The notes under the pieces are model-generated. The model saw only the letters and a list, made by a program, of their open reading frames with translations. It had not been told where the DNA came from and searched no databases. A stretch of DNA of 64,000 bases from Neoroseomonas soli (lineage in GTDB: Bacteria; Pseudomonadota; Alphaproteobacteria; Acetobacterales; Acetobacteraceae): NCBI RefSeq assembly GCF_018129065.1, contig NZ_JAAEDM010000002.1:62001-126000 (forward strand), in the 5' to 3' direction. How positions within the stretch are numbered: the first letter of the stretch is position 1; every line of letters begins with the position of its first letter. The translations under genes and the position numbers were made by a program. Positions 26,118 through 33,980 of the stretch are shown in pieces.

Positions 26118-27101
26118 ATGAATTTCGTGCTGCGCCGCCGCGCCTTCGGCGCCCTTGCCTTAGCCGCCGCGGCGCCCGCCGTGGCGCGCGCCCAGGGCGC
26201 CTGGCCCGACCGGCCCGTGCGCCTGATCGTGCCCTTCGGCGCCGGCGGCGCGGTGGACACGCTGTCGCGCACGGTCGCCAATGCATTCCCGCAGCACGCC
26301 AACGGCCAGCCGATGGTGGTGGAGAACCGGTCGGGCGCCGGCGGCACCATCGCGGGCGGGGTCGTCGCGACGAGCCGGCCTGACGGCTACACGCTGATGA
26401 TGGCGGACCTCGGCGCCAATGCGATCGGCAAGATGCTGCAGCCGGGCCTCGGCTACGATCCGCTGGCGGCCTTCTCGCCGATCATCCACCTGGTCAACCT
26501 GCCGCTGGTCATCGTCGCCCGGCCGGGGCTCGAGGCAGCGACGCTGCCGGAACTGATTGAACTGGCGAAGCGGCGCAACGGGGAGATGACCTATGCCTCC
26601 CCGGGCGTGGGCCATGCCAGCCACCTGAGCGCGGAACTGCTCGCACGGCGGGCGGGCATCCGCTGGACGGCGGTGCATTATCGCAGCGGCGCGGACGTCA
26701 TGCGCAGCGTGATCGCGGGTGAGACGGACTGGACCTTCCCCTCGGTTTCCACCTCACTGCCCTTCATCCGCGAGAACCGGGTGAAGACCATCGCCGTCAG
26801 CACCGCGAATGCGGTGCCGCTGCTGCCGGGCGTGCCGCCGGTGGGGGCGACCTATGCAGGTTTTTCCTCGGCGACCTGGCACGGTGTCGTCGGGCCCGCC
26901 GGGATGCCGGCGGAACTCGTGGCGGCAGCCAATCGTGCGCTGCGCGCCATCATCACCACGCCCTCGATCAAGGAGCAGACCGAGCGCGTTCAGGCGGCCG
27001 AGATCGTCGCCGGCTCGCCGGATGCATTCGCCACCTTCATCCGCGCCGAGGCGGAGAAGTGGGAGCCGGTGATCCGCGAGGGCAATATCCGCGCGGAGTA
27101 G
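26118..27101 (+). CDS. Bug-family tripartite tricarboxylate transporter substrate-binding protein
   Basis: 327-residue Bug/TctC protein beginning MNFVLRRRAFGALALAAAAPAVARAQ, a signal peptide with an arginine triplet. The mature part opens WPDRPVRLIVPFGAGGAVDTLSRTVANAFPQ and continues MVVENRSGAGGTIAGGVVATSRPDGYTLMMAD, the family ligand loops. It is divergent from DUF1028 with a 106-nt spacer. A cluster of hairpins follows its stop. Confidence 0.92.
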   Translation: MNFVLRRRAFGALALAAAAPAVARAQGAWPDRPVRLIVPFGAGGAVDTLSRTVANAFPQHANGQPMVVENRSGAGGTIAGGVVATSRPDGYTLMMADLGANAIGKMLQPGLGYDPLAAFSPIIHLVNLPLVIVARPGLEAATLPELIELAKRRNGEMTYASPGVGHASHLSAELLARRAGIRWTAVHYRSGADVMRSVIAGETDWTFPSVSTSLPFIRENRVKTIAVSTANAVPLLPGVPPVGATYAGFSSATWHGVVGPAGMPAELVAAANRALRAIITTPSIKEQTERVQAAEIVAGSPDAFATFIRAEAEKWEPVIREGNIRAE

Positions 27102-27138
27102 GCGCACGGCACCGGGCCGCTCCGGCGGGCGTCGGGAC

Positions 27139-27164
27139 GCGGGCGGCCGGGTCCGGCCGCCCGC
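27139..27164. terminator. GC-rich hairpin downstream of Bug gene
   Basis: Perfect 12-bp inverted repeat (GCGGGCGGCCGG / CCGGCCGCCCGC) with a 2-nt spacer, 37 nt after the Bug stop codon. Probable terminator for the plus-strand gene; no T-run. Confidence 0.6.
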
Positions 27165-27212
27165 GATCCGTTCCAATGGCCTGATTCCGAAATCCTGCGG
27201 ACTTCGTTCTCG

Positions 27213-27239
27213 GGCCACTGGCCTTGGTTTTCAGTGGCC
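27213..27239. repeat. Inverted repeat in hairpin cluster
   Basis: GGCCACTG / CAGTGGCC, 8 bp with an 11-nt loop rich in T (gccttggtttt). It is the middle of three hairpins in the 189-nt gap between convergent genes. The surrounding bases are distinctly more AT-rich than the rest of the window. Confidence 0.45.
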
Positions 27240-27248
27240 TGCTTGTTT

Positions 27249-27280
27249 GCTTCGTTCGCTGGAAATCCAGCGAACGAAGC
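27249..27280. terminator. Strong bidirectional terminator-like hairpin
   Basis: Perfect 14-bp inverted repeat (GCTTCGTTCGCTGG / CCAGCGAACGAAGC) with loop AAAT, lying 10 nt beyond the stop codon of the minus-strand methyltransferase gene and downstream of the plus-strand Bug gene. It is well placed to end transcription from both sides. Its unusually low GC content for this genome is noteworthy. Confidence 0.65.
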
Positions 27281-27290
27281 GGGCAGGACA

Positions 27291-28475
27291 CTAGCGGTCC
27301 TTCCGCGCCAGCACGGCGAAGGCGTAGGCGTATTCGGGACCGGCGCGGCGGCCGAGGTCGAGCGTGGCGGCGACGATCTCGGGGTCGTCGTCGGTGAGGT
27401 GGCGCACCGTGTCGTCCACGCCAGGCACGCCCCAATAGGGGTAGAGGAAGATGCCGTCGGCCCGTTCGGCGCGCAGGCCGACGGCGGCGAGCATCGACTG
27501 GGTCTCGGCCCAGGTGAATTCGTGCAGGTGCTGGTAGTTGGTGACGAACTCGCCCGAGCCGAGCTTGCGCGAGATGCGCTGGTTCAGCCCGTCCCGGTTG
27601 GTGACGGTGATCATGGCGGTGCCGCCGGGGCGCAGCACCCGCGACGTCTCCGCCAGGGTGCGCGCCGGGTCGCTCACATGCTCGATCGCGTCGATGAAGA
27701 GCACGCGGTCGAAGGCGGCATCGGGCAGGGCGAGCGCGGCCGTGTCCATCGCGGCGAAGCGGAAGCGCGCATCGTGGGCGTGCCGCGCGCGGCCCATCTC
27801 CAGCGCCACGGTCGAGATGTCCACGCCGAGCACCGCGTGCGCGCCGGGCACGAGCCGCGCCAGCCGCCCGGTGCCGCAGCACAGGTCCAGCAGGTCCAGC
27901 CCGTCGCAGGCGCCGAGATACTCGGCGATGAGCCGGTCGAGTTCCTCGTAGTAGGTGCGGTCTCGCAGCGTCTCGTAGACATAGCCGCCGTTGCGCCAGA
28001 ACTGGTTCATCGCATGGCGCAGCTCGGCAGCCGTCATGGCCGGGAATTGCGCGATGATGCCGGGTTCCGGCAGGACGGGATCGGTCTCGGCCTCGGGCGC
28101 CGGGTCGGGGCGCTCCATCCGCCCGGGCAGGGCGTTCTCGAAGGCCTGGAAATGCTCGCTGGCGCGGATGGCCTCCGCCTCCTCGGCCTTGGCCTCGGGG
28201 CCGAAGACGACGAAGACGGCGTTGGCCAGCATCGGCTGCAGGCGTGCCGTGATGTCGCGCAGCGCGTCGCGCGTCAGCGCATCCAGCATGCCCTTGTGCA
28301 GGATGGCCCAGTCATGGCGGTCCTCCGGCGCGATCACCGTGCGCACGTAGCGGTGGATGCGCGGGAAGACCCACCAGAAGATGTCCGGCGCCAGGATGCC
28401 CGCGCCCGGCGTGGCACGGTCGCGCACCACGCGGGCGGCCTCGGACCAGAAGGGGTCCTGGCTCGGGAAGCTCAT
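27291..28475 (-). CDS. Class I SAM-dependent methyltransferase with N-terminal domain of unknown function
   Basis: 394 residues in two parts. Residues from about 155 onward form a class I methyltransferase: motif I LLDLCCGTGRLA at 195-206, the acidic strand end VDIS at 218-221, FDRVLFIDAIEHVSDPART (post-I/motif II) and LRPGGTAMITVTN (motif III). The methylated substrate is unknown. Residues 1-115 are a separate globular block (APDIFWWVFPRIHRYV...HDWAILHKGMLDAL...LANAVFVVF) that I know only as an uncharacterised companion domain; a Pro/Glu-rich linker (about 120-140) joins them. It is the last gene of an operon Bug-lyase-HAD-methyltransferase, 3 nt after the HAD stop. Confidence 0.82.
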   Translation of the reverse strand: MSFPSQDPFWSEAARVVRDRATPGAGILAPDIFWWVFPRIHRYVRTVIAPEDRHDWAILHKGMLDALTRDALRDITARLQPMLANAVFVVFGPEAKAEEAEAIRASEHFQAFENALPGRMERPDPAPEAETDPVLPEPGIIAQFPAMTAAELRHAMNQFWRNGGYVYETLRDRTYYEELDRLIAEYLGACDGLDLLDLCCGTGRLARLVPGAHAVLGVDISTVALEMGRARHAHDARFRFAAMDTAALALPDAAFDRVLFIDAIEHVSDPARTLAETSRVLRPGGTAMITVTNRDGLNQRISRKLGSGEFVTNYQHLHEFTWAETQSMLAAVGLRAERADGIFLYPYWGVPGVDDTVRHLTDDDPEIVAATLDLGRRAGPEYAYAFAVLARKDR

Positions 28476-28478
28476 GGG

Positions 28479-29204
28479 TCAGCAGCCAAGTCGGTCGGCC
28501 AGTTGCTCGAAGGAGTCCGCCACCACCTCCCAATCCTGCTCGGCGTGGGTATCGGTGGCCTGGTCCGGGCCGTGCTCAGTCGGGCGCAGCACGAAGGCAG
28601 TCTTCAGCCCCGCCTTGCGCGCCGCCGCCAGGTCGCCGTTGTGGGCGGCGACCAGTGCGACCTCGCCGGGCGCCAGGGCGAGGATCTCCGCCGTGCGCAG
28701 ATAGGCCTCGGGCTGCGGCTTGTAGGCCTGCGCGGCCTCCGCCCCCAGCACCGCGTCCCAGGGAATGCCCGCGCGCTTGGCCATGTTGGCCAGCAGCAGG
28801 ATGTTCCCGTTCGACAGCGGGGCGAGGAAGTGCCGCGCCTTGAGCCGGATCAGTCCGGGGATTGTGTCCGGCCAGGGATCGAGCCGGTGCCAGGCGCGGT
28901 TGAGCCATTCCAGCTCATCCTGCGCGATGCCGTCCGGGTCGATGCCATGGTCGCGCAGCACACCGTCCAGGTTCTCACGGTGCAATACGTCCAGCCGCGT
29001 GAAGGGGCGGCGGCCGGAGCGCACCGCCTCCATCGCCGGCTGGTAGCGCCGGCGCCAGGCGTCCGCGAAGGCGTGAGGGTCCATGTCGGCCTTGCCATGG
29101 CGCGCGAGGAAGGTCCTCGCGTCGCGCGCCACGCCGCTGCGCCAGTCCACGACGGTGCCGAACACGTCGAAGACCAGCGCCTTCACGCCAGGGAGCGCGC
29201 TCAT
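28479..29204 (-). CDS. Haloacid dehalogenase type II family hydrolase
   Basis: 241-residue HAD-superfamily protein of the L-2-haloacid dehalogenase (type II) group. Motif I is VFDVFGTVVDWR with the nucleophile Asp near residue 13, motif II is the SNGN segment, Lys lies in YKPQPEAYL, and the C-terminal AHNGDLAAARKAGLKTAFV block stands in the motif III/IV position. Classical members end motif IV with DxxxD; here AAHNGDL carries a single Asp, as in many dehalogenases (HxxD). Start MSALPGVKALVFD overlaps the lyase stop by 4 nt. Substrate may be a 2-haloacid or a phosphate ester. Confidence 0.87.
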   Translation of the reverse strand: MSALPGVKALVFDVFGTVVDWRSGVARDARTFLARHGKADMDPHAFADAWRRRYQPAMEAVRSGRRPFTRLDVLHRENLDGVLRDHGIDPDGIAQDELEWLNRAWHRLDPWPDTIPGLIRLKARHFLAPLSNGNILLLANMAKRAGIPWDAVLGAEAAQAYKPQPEAYLRTAEILALAPGEVALVAAHNGDLAAARKAGLKTAFVLRPTEHGPDQATDTHAEQDWEVVADSFEQLADRLGC

Positions 29205-30070
29205 TCCGCGGCCTTCGTCGCCCAGCGGCTTTCGAAGTTCCACACGTCAGGGAAGCCCATGAGGTCCGTCATGCGCTTGAAGCCGTAGGATTCGCCGATG
29301 GCGATGCTGTCGCCGCTCGCCTTCAGGTGGGCATAGGCCTTTTCCAGCGCCGCCGCGGCGGCGAGGAAGCCGATGGCGGGATAGATCGCCATGGCGTAGC
29401 CGATCTCCTTCAGCTTCTCGGCCGGCAGGATCGGCGTGCGGCCGCCTTCCACCATGTTGGCGAGCAGCGGCTTGGCGATGGCCTTGCCGATGGCGCGCAT
29501 CTCCTCCTCGCTCTCCGGGCTTTCGATGAAGACGATGTCGGCGCCGGCATCGCCGTACATCAGGCCGCGGCGGATCGCTTCCTCGAGCCCGAGCGTCGTG
29601 CGCGCATCGGTGCGGGCGACGATCAGGAAGTCGGCGCTGGTCCGCGCCTCGGCCGCGACCTTGATCTTCAGCACCATCTCCTCGGCTGGGATGACGCGGC
29701 GGCCGGGCGTATGGCCGCACTTCTTCGGCATCTCCTGGTCTTCGAGCTGGATACCGGAGATCCCGGCCTGCTCGTAGCCCATGACCGTGTGGCGCACGTT
29801 GAGCAGCCCACCATAGCCGGTATCGGCATCGGCGATCAGCGGCGTGCGGCAGCCGCGCGCCATCTGCCCCATGCGCGCGACCATGTCGGAATAGGTGGCG
29901 ATGCCGGCATCGGCGACGCCGAGCGCCGAGGCCACCGTGCCGAAGCCGGTGCCGTAGATGCAATCGAAGCCCATGCCGTCGGCCACCTTGGCCGAGATCA
30001 TGTCGAACACGCCGGGGGCGACGATGAAGCGCTTCTGCGCGAAGGCCTGGCGGAGGGCGGGATTGGCCAT
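29201..30070 (-). CDS. Isocitrate lyase/PEP mutase superfamily protein
   Basis: 289-residue alpha/beta-barrel lyase. The superfamily motif KKCGH (116-120) with the catalytic Cys, the metal-binding DADTGYGG (81-88), QLEDQ (109-112) and ARTDA segments are all present. Members include 2-methylisocitrate lyase, dimethylmalate lyase, oxaloacetate decarboxylase and phosphonopyruvate hydrolase; the sequence alone does not decide between them. It sits between a Bug binding protein gene (10-nt gap) and the HAD gene (4-nt overlap), so uptake of a dicarboxylate followed by C-C cleavage is a reasonable idea. Confidence 0.88.
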   Translation of the reverse strand: MANPALRQAFAQKRFIVAPGVFDMISAKVADGMGFDCIYGTGFGTVASALGVADAGIATYSDMVARMGQMARGCRTPLIADADTGYGGLLNVRHTVMGYEQAGISGIQLEDQEMPKKCGHTPGRRVIPAEEMVLKIKVAAEARTSADFLIVARTDARTTLGLEEAIRRGLMYGDAGADIVFIESPESEEEMRAIGKAIAKPLLANMVEGGRTPILPAEKLKEIGYAMAIYPAIGFLAAAAALEKAYAHLKASGDSIAIGESYGFKRMTDLMGFPDVWNFESRWATKAAE

Positions 30071-30080
30071 GGCGGTGATC

Positions 30081-31049
30081 CTACTGCTGCGGACGGATGT
30101 GGCCGGCCTGGGCGGCGGCGGCCCAGATGCGGTCGTCACGCTGCATCGCTTCGAGCAGCGCGGGGGCAGGGCGGAAATCGCGCTCGACGCCGAGGGCGAC
30201 CAGGCGCTGCTGGAAGGTCGCGTCGTCGAAGACGCGCTGCACCGCGCCGCCGATCTGCGCCGCCAGCGCCGGGTCCATGCGCGGCGGCGCGAGCATCGCC
30301 ACCCAGCCGGAGAGGTCGAAGTCCCGGATGCCCTCTTCCTGCGGCGTCGGCGCGTCGGGGAAGTAGGCCGAGCGCGTCGCCGTCGAGGCGGCGAGCACCC
30401 GCACCCGGCCCGTGCCGACATGCGGCATGACGCTGACGGTGCTGGTCCAGCCGCTCGGCAGGTGGCCGGCGACGATGTCGTTCATCAACTGCCCACCCGA
30501 GCGGTAGGAGATGTCCGGCATCTCCACCCCGGCCCGGCGCGCCAGTTCCTGGCCGATGAAGGAGGAGAGCGCCTCCGTGCTGCCGGTGCCGACGCGGCCC
30601 GGATTGCGCTTCGCGTGATCGATCATGCTGCGCAGGCTGTCGAAGGGCTGGTTCGCGCCGGAGACCAGCATCATCGTGTTGCGCGTCAGCATCGCGATCG
30701 GCGTGAAGTCGCGGATCGGATCGTAGGGCAGGGACGGCAGGTGGTAGCGGTTCATCACATGGGTCGAGACCACGACGAGCAGCGTATGCCCGTCCGGCTC
30801 CGCCCGTGCCACGACCTCGGAACCCACGACGCCGGCGGCGCCGGCGCGATTCTCGACGACGATGGGCTGGGACAGGGAGGGGCGCAGGGCTTCCCCGATG
30901 GCGCGGGCGAGGATGTCGGTGCCGCCGCTCGCGGCATAGGGCACGATCACGCGCACGGGGCGCGACGGCCAGCCGGCGCCCTGGGCGCGGAGCGGCGCGG
31001 GCGCGGCGAGCGCGGCGGCGGACAGCAATAGCGGGCGACGTCCGAACAT
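30081..31049 (-). CDS. Bug-family tripartite tricarboxylate transporter substrate-binding protein
   Basis: 322 residues. Signal peptide MFGRRPLLLSAAALAAPAPLRAQ (paired arginines), mature start GWPSRPVRVIVPYAASGGTDILARAIGEAL, ligand loop IVVENRAGAAGVVGSE and EPDGHTLL. First gene of a four-gene minus-strand operon (lyase, HAD, methyltransferase follow). It is divergent from an NTF2-like gene across 107 nt. The ATG follows an AGAGGAACCACCAAG leader. Confidence 0.91.
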   Translation of the reverse strand: MFGRRPLLLSAAALAAPAPLRAQGAGWPSRPVRVIVPYAASGGTDILARAIGEALRPSLSQPIVVENRAGAAGVVGSEVVARAEPDGHTLLVVVSTHVMNRYHLPSLPYDPIRDFTPIAMLTRNTMMLVSGANQPFDSLRSMIDHAKRNPGRVGTGSTEALSSFIGQELARRAGVEMPDISYRSGGQLMNDIVAGHLPSGWTSTVSVMPHVGTGRVRVLAASTATRSAYFPDAPTPQEEGIRDFDLSGWVAMLAPPRMDPALAAQIGGAVQRVFDDATFQQRLVALGVERDFRPAPALLEAMQRDDRIWAAAAQAGHIRPQQ

Positions 31050-31156
31050 CTTGGTGGTTCCTCTCCAGATGGGGCTCACATGCCCCGCCACGGCGCCCCT
31101 GTAAACGGCCGCGCTTCCGGGCAATGATGTACCCGCCGACATCCCGGAGGACCACC

Positions 31157-31534
31157 ATGCCCGCCAGCGACATCGCCGCCATCGAGGCCGTGCTGCAGAC
31201 CTATTTCGATGGGCTGCACGAAGGCGACACGGCGAAGCTCGCCAGCGCCTTCCACCCCTGTTCCCACCTGTATTGGGAGAAGGACGGGGTGGTGCAGGAC
31301 CTGCCGCGCGAGCAGTGGTTCGAGATGGTGCGCAGCCGCGGCAGCGCGAAGGCGAAGGGCCTGGCGCGCGAGGACCGGATCCTGACGCTCGACCAGTCCG
31401 GGCCGGAGACGGCGGTGGCCAAGGTCGCCTGCCAGATCCCGCCGCGCTACTTCACGGACTACCTGGTGTTCCTGAAGACCGCCGAGGGCTGGAAGATCGT
31501 CAGCAAGGTCTATCGCTTCGACGTCCGGGAATGA
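31157..31534 (+). CDS. NTF2-like family protein (putative lumazine-binding type)
   Basis: 125-residue single-domain protein starting MPASDIAAIEAVLQTYFDGLHEGDTAKLASAFHPCSHLYW, the start of an NTF2/SnoaL-like cone fold, with VQDLPREQWFEMVRSR and a C-terminal sheet strand (FTDYLVFLKTAEGWKIVSKVYRF). Similar proteins are called putative lumazine-binding or SnoaL-like and may be enzymes or small-ligand carriers. CCGGAGGACCACC precedes the ATG. Convergent with a second NTF2-like gene. Confidence 0.82.
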   Translation: MPASDIAAIEAVLQTYFDGLHEGDTAKLASAFHPCSHLYWEKDGVVQDLPREQWFEMVRSRGSAKAKGLAREDRILTLDQSGPETAVAKVACQIPPRYFTDYLVFLKTAEGWKIVSKVYRFDVRE

Positions 31535-31568
31535 CGCCTCGCGGGGGTGCCGAACCCTCGCCCGCAGG

Positions 31569-31985
31569 TCACGAGCCGCGCCAGTCGCGCAACACGCGGC
31601 TGGTGTCGTAGTACTCGCGGAACTCGCAGAGCAGGCCGTTCCGCAGGCGCAGGGCATCCGCCTTGGCGTAGCCGTGTTCGGTGCCCCTCGCGCTGTAGCG
31701 CAGGCGAATGGAAGCCAAGGCGACAACCCATTCGCCATCGGCAATGACGTGATCGAGCTGGTAGCTCAGGACCTCGCATTCGCGGGCCAGCACGGCGAAG
31801 TAGTGCCGGACCCCTTCGGCGCCGAGATGCAGCCCGGCCCAGGGGATGTCGGCGGATCCTTCCGACTGCCAGCGCACGTCGTCGGTCAGCGCCGCCAGCA
31901 CATGGGGCAGGTCGCCGCGCGCATAGGCGCCGTAGAGGGCGAGCACCCGGTTGCGGTTGGCCGCGGTCAAGTCTGCGGGCGTCAC
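31569..31985 (-). CDS. SnoaL-like (NTF2-like) family protein
   Basis: 138 residues from a GTG at 31985 (a GGGGAG lies about 8 nt upstream; a TTG at 32045 would add 20 residues with no clear ribosome-binding site). Sequence features of the fold: NRVLALYGAYARGDLPHVLAALTDDVRWQSEG, WAGLHLGAEGVRHYFAVLA, and the C-terminal LRLRNGLLCEFREYYDTSRVL typical of SnoaL-like ketosteroid-isomerase relatives. The function is unknown. It ends 34 nt from the opposing NTF2-like gene, but the two do not look closely related. Confidence 0.78.
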   Translation of the reverse strand: MTPADLTAANRNRVLALYGAYARGDLPHVLAALTDDVRWQSEGSADIPWAGLHLGAEGVRHYFAVLARECEVLSYQLDHVIADGEWVVALASIRLRYSARGTEHGYAKADALRLRNGLLCEFREYYDTSRVLRDWRGS

Positions 31986-32064
31986 GTGCGGCTCCCCTTC
32001 TCCTCGGATGACGGGTGTGTTGCCCTCCACCGCTACGCGGATCAAGCCGGGAGACGCAGCCGGA

Positions 32065-33051
32065 TCAATCCACCCGCGCGCCCGAAGCCCGCACGATCGG
32101 CACCCATTTGTCGATCTCGGCGGCGATGAAGGCGCGGGTGGCGTCGGGCGTCATGCCCTCCGGGATGGTGTTGCCCAGCGCGATCAGTCGGTCGCGCACC
32201 TCGGGCTGCTTCAGCACCTCGGCGATCTGCTCGGAGAGGAACTGCCGGATCACCATCGGCGTGCCGAGGGTGGTGGACCAGGGCGTCCAGGTCGTCGCCT
32301 GGAAGTCGGGCAGCCCGGCCTCGGCCGCCGTCGGCACGTCCGGGATCATGGGGGAGCGCTGCGGCGTCGCGATCACCAGGCCGCGCACCTGGCCGGTGCG
32401 GATCGGCTCGGTGACGAAGGATATGGTGTCCGCCTGGAAGGAGGTGCGGCCCGCGAGCAGGTCCTGGAAGGCGGCGGCCGACCCGCGATAGGGCACGTGC
32501 TGCGCCTGCACGCCCATCAGGTGCAGCATCAGCGCCGCCGCGATGTGCCCGGTCGTGCCGTTGCCGGAGGAGCCGTAGTCGAAGCGGTTGGGGTTCGCCG
32601 CGACCTGTTGCCGGAACTCCGCGAGCGTGCGCGCGGGGAAGTTGTTGTTCACCACGAGCACGATCGCCGAATGGCTGCTGATGGTGACGTGGTCCACGCC
32701 GGTCAGCGGGTGGACGCGCAGCCGCTCCCCGTAGAGCCCGACATTCAGCGTGTGCGAGCCGAGCGCGCCCACCAGCAGCGTGTAGCCGTCGGGCGGGGTC
32801 TGCGCGACCGTCTCGAAGGCGACGGTGCCGCCGCCGGAGGGGCGGTTCTCCACCACGAACTGCTGGCCGAGCCGCTGCGACAGCGCGGTGGAGACGAGGC
32901 GCGCATTGATGTCGGCATTGCCGCCCGGGGCGAGGGCGACCACCACGCGGACCGGCCGGTTCGGGTAGTCGGTGCCCGGCGCGCGCGGCTGCGCCAGTGC
33001 CGGCAGCGCGGCGAGCGCCATCGCGGCGCCGAGAAGCGTCCTGCGGATCAT
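32065..33051 (-). CDS. Bug-family tripartite tricarboxylate transporter substrate-binding protein
   Basis: 328 residues. MIRRTLLGAAMALAALPALAQ is a short signal peptide with a twin-arginine-like RRTLL; the mature part is YPNRPVRVVVALAPGGNADINARLVSTALSQRLGQ, followed by VVENRPSGGGTVAFETVA and PDGYTLLVG. It lies 23 nt downstream of the fumarylacetoacetate-hydrolase-family gene on the same strand, so it is probably the binding protein for the substrate handled by that operon. No permease genes accompany it. Confidence 0.92.
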   Translation of the reverse strand: MIRRTLLGAAMALAALPALAQPRAPGTDYPNRPVRVVVALAPGGNADINARLVSTALSQRLGQQFVVENRPSGGGTVAFETVAQTPPDGYTLLVGALGSHTLNVGLYGERLRVHPLTGVDHVTISSHSAIVLVVNNNFPARTLAEFRQQVAANPNRFDYGSSGNGTTGHIAAALMLHLMGVQAQHVPYRGSAAAFQDLLAGRTSFQADTISFVTEPIRTGQVRGLVIATPQRSPMIPDVPTAAEAGLPDFQATTWTPWSTTLGTPMVIRQFLSEQIAEVLKQPEVRDRLIALGNTIPEGMTPDATRAFIAAEIDKWVPIVRASGARVD

Positions 33052-33074
33052 TCTTCGTTCCCCCCTTTTGGTTC

Positions 33075-33980
33075 TTATGCGATCGAATGTTCGAGCACGC
33101 CGACGCGCTCCACCTCCATCCGCAGACGGTCGCCCGGCTTCAGGTAGCGCGGCGGGTCGCGGAAATGGCCGACGCCGGCCGGTGTGCCGGTGGCGATGAC
33201 GTCGCCGGGCTCCAGCGTCATGTAGCGCGAGAGGAAGGCGATCAGCGTGGCGACGGGGAAGATGAGGTCCCGCGTATTGCCGTGCTGCACTTCCTCGCCG
33301 TTCAGCCAGCATCGGATGTCGAGCGCCCAGGGCTCGCCCACCTCGTCGGCCGTGGCGATGCAGGGGCCGATCGGGCAGAAGCCGTCCATGCCCTTGGCAA
33401 AGGATGTCATGGCGAGGGGTACGTCGAACTGGAATTCGCGCGCGCTGACGTCGTCGAGCACGGTGTAGCCGGCGACATGGTCCAGCGCGGTGCCCTCGGA
33501 TACGTCCTTCGCGCGGCGGCCGATGACGACGGCGAGTTCCGCCTCCCAGTCCGGCTTCTTCACGGCGGGCGGGATGCGCACCGCGGCGCCGGGGCCGGTG
33601 ACGGAGGAGGCCGGCTTCATGAAGATGCGCGGCAATTCCAGCTTCGGCCCGCCGACCTCCTTCGCGTGGTCGCCGTAGTTGCGGCCGACGCCGAGGATCT
33701 TGCCGGGTTTCAGCGGCGCCAGCAGGTGCACGGCGGCGAGCGGCGCGCGCAGCGCCGTGTTCTCCGCCCGAGCGGCGAAGGCCAGCGCGCGGCCTGCGGC
33801 GACCATCGCCGCCTCGTCGGCGATCAGCGCCACCATGTCGGACGGGATGGCGGAGGCGGTGTCCGCCTCGCCCGCCGCGCGCATCGCCGCGGCGAGGGCG
33901 GGGCGCAGCGCGACCACTTCCTCGCCGATCATCCCGCCCAGGACCGGCCCTGCGCCGGCATCGAAGGTGACAAGCCTCAT
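33075..33980 (-). CDS. Fumarylacetoacetate hydrolase family protein
   Basis: 301-residue FAH-fold enzyme. N-terminal region MRLVTFDAGAGPVLGGM; catalytic-domain start KPGKILGVGRNYGDHAKEVGG; metal-binding and active-site blocks KPDWEAELAVVIGRRAKDV (Glu residues), DDVSAREFQFDVP and ATGTPAGVGHFRDPPRYLKPGD. Members hydrolyse fumarylacetoacetate or acylpyruvates, or act as 2-hydroxyhepta-diene isomerases; the exact substrate is open. Its start overlaps the stop of the upstream TauD-type gene by 4 nt, giving a TauD-FAH-Bug operon. Confidence 0.9.
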   Translation of the reverse strand: MRLVTFDAGAGPVLGGMIGEEVVALRPALAAAMRAAGEADTASAIPSDMVALIADEAAMVAAGRALAFAARAENTALRAPLAAVHLLAPLKPGKILGVGRNYGDHAKEVGGPKLELPRIFMKPASSVTGPGAAVRIPPAVKKPDWEAELAVVIGRRAKDVSEGTALDHVAGYTVLDDVSAREFQFDVPLAMTSFAKGMDGFCPIGPCIATADEVGEPWALDIRCWLNGEEVQHGNTRDLIFPVATLIAFLSRYMTLEPGDVIATGTPAGVGHFRDPPRYLKPGDRLRMEVERVGVLEHSIA

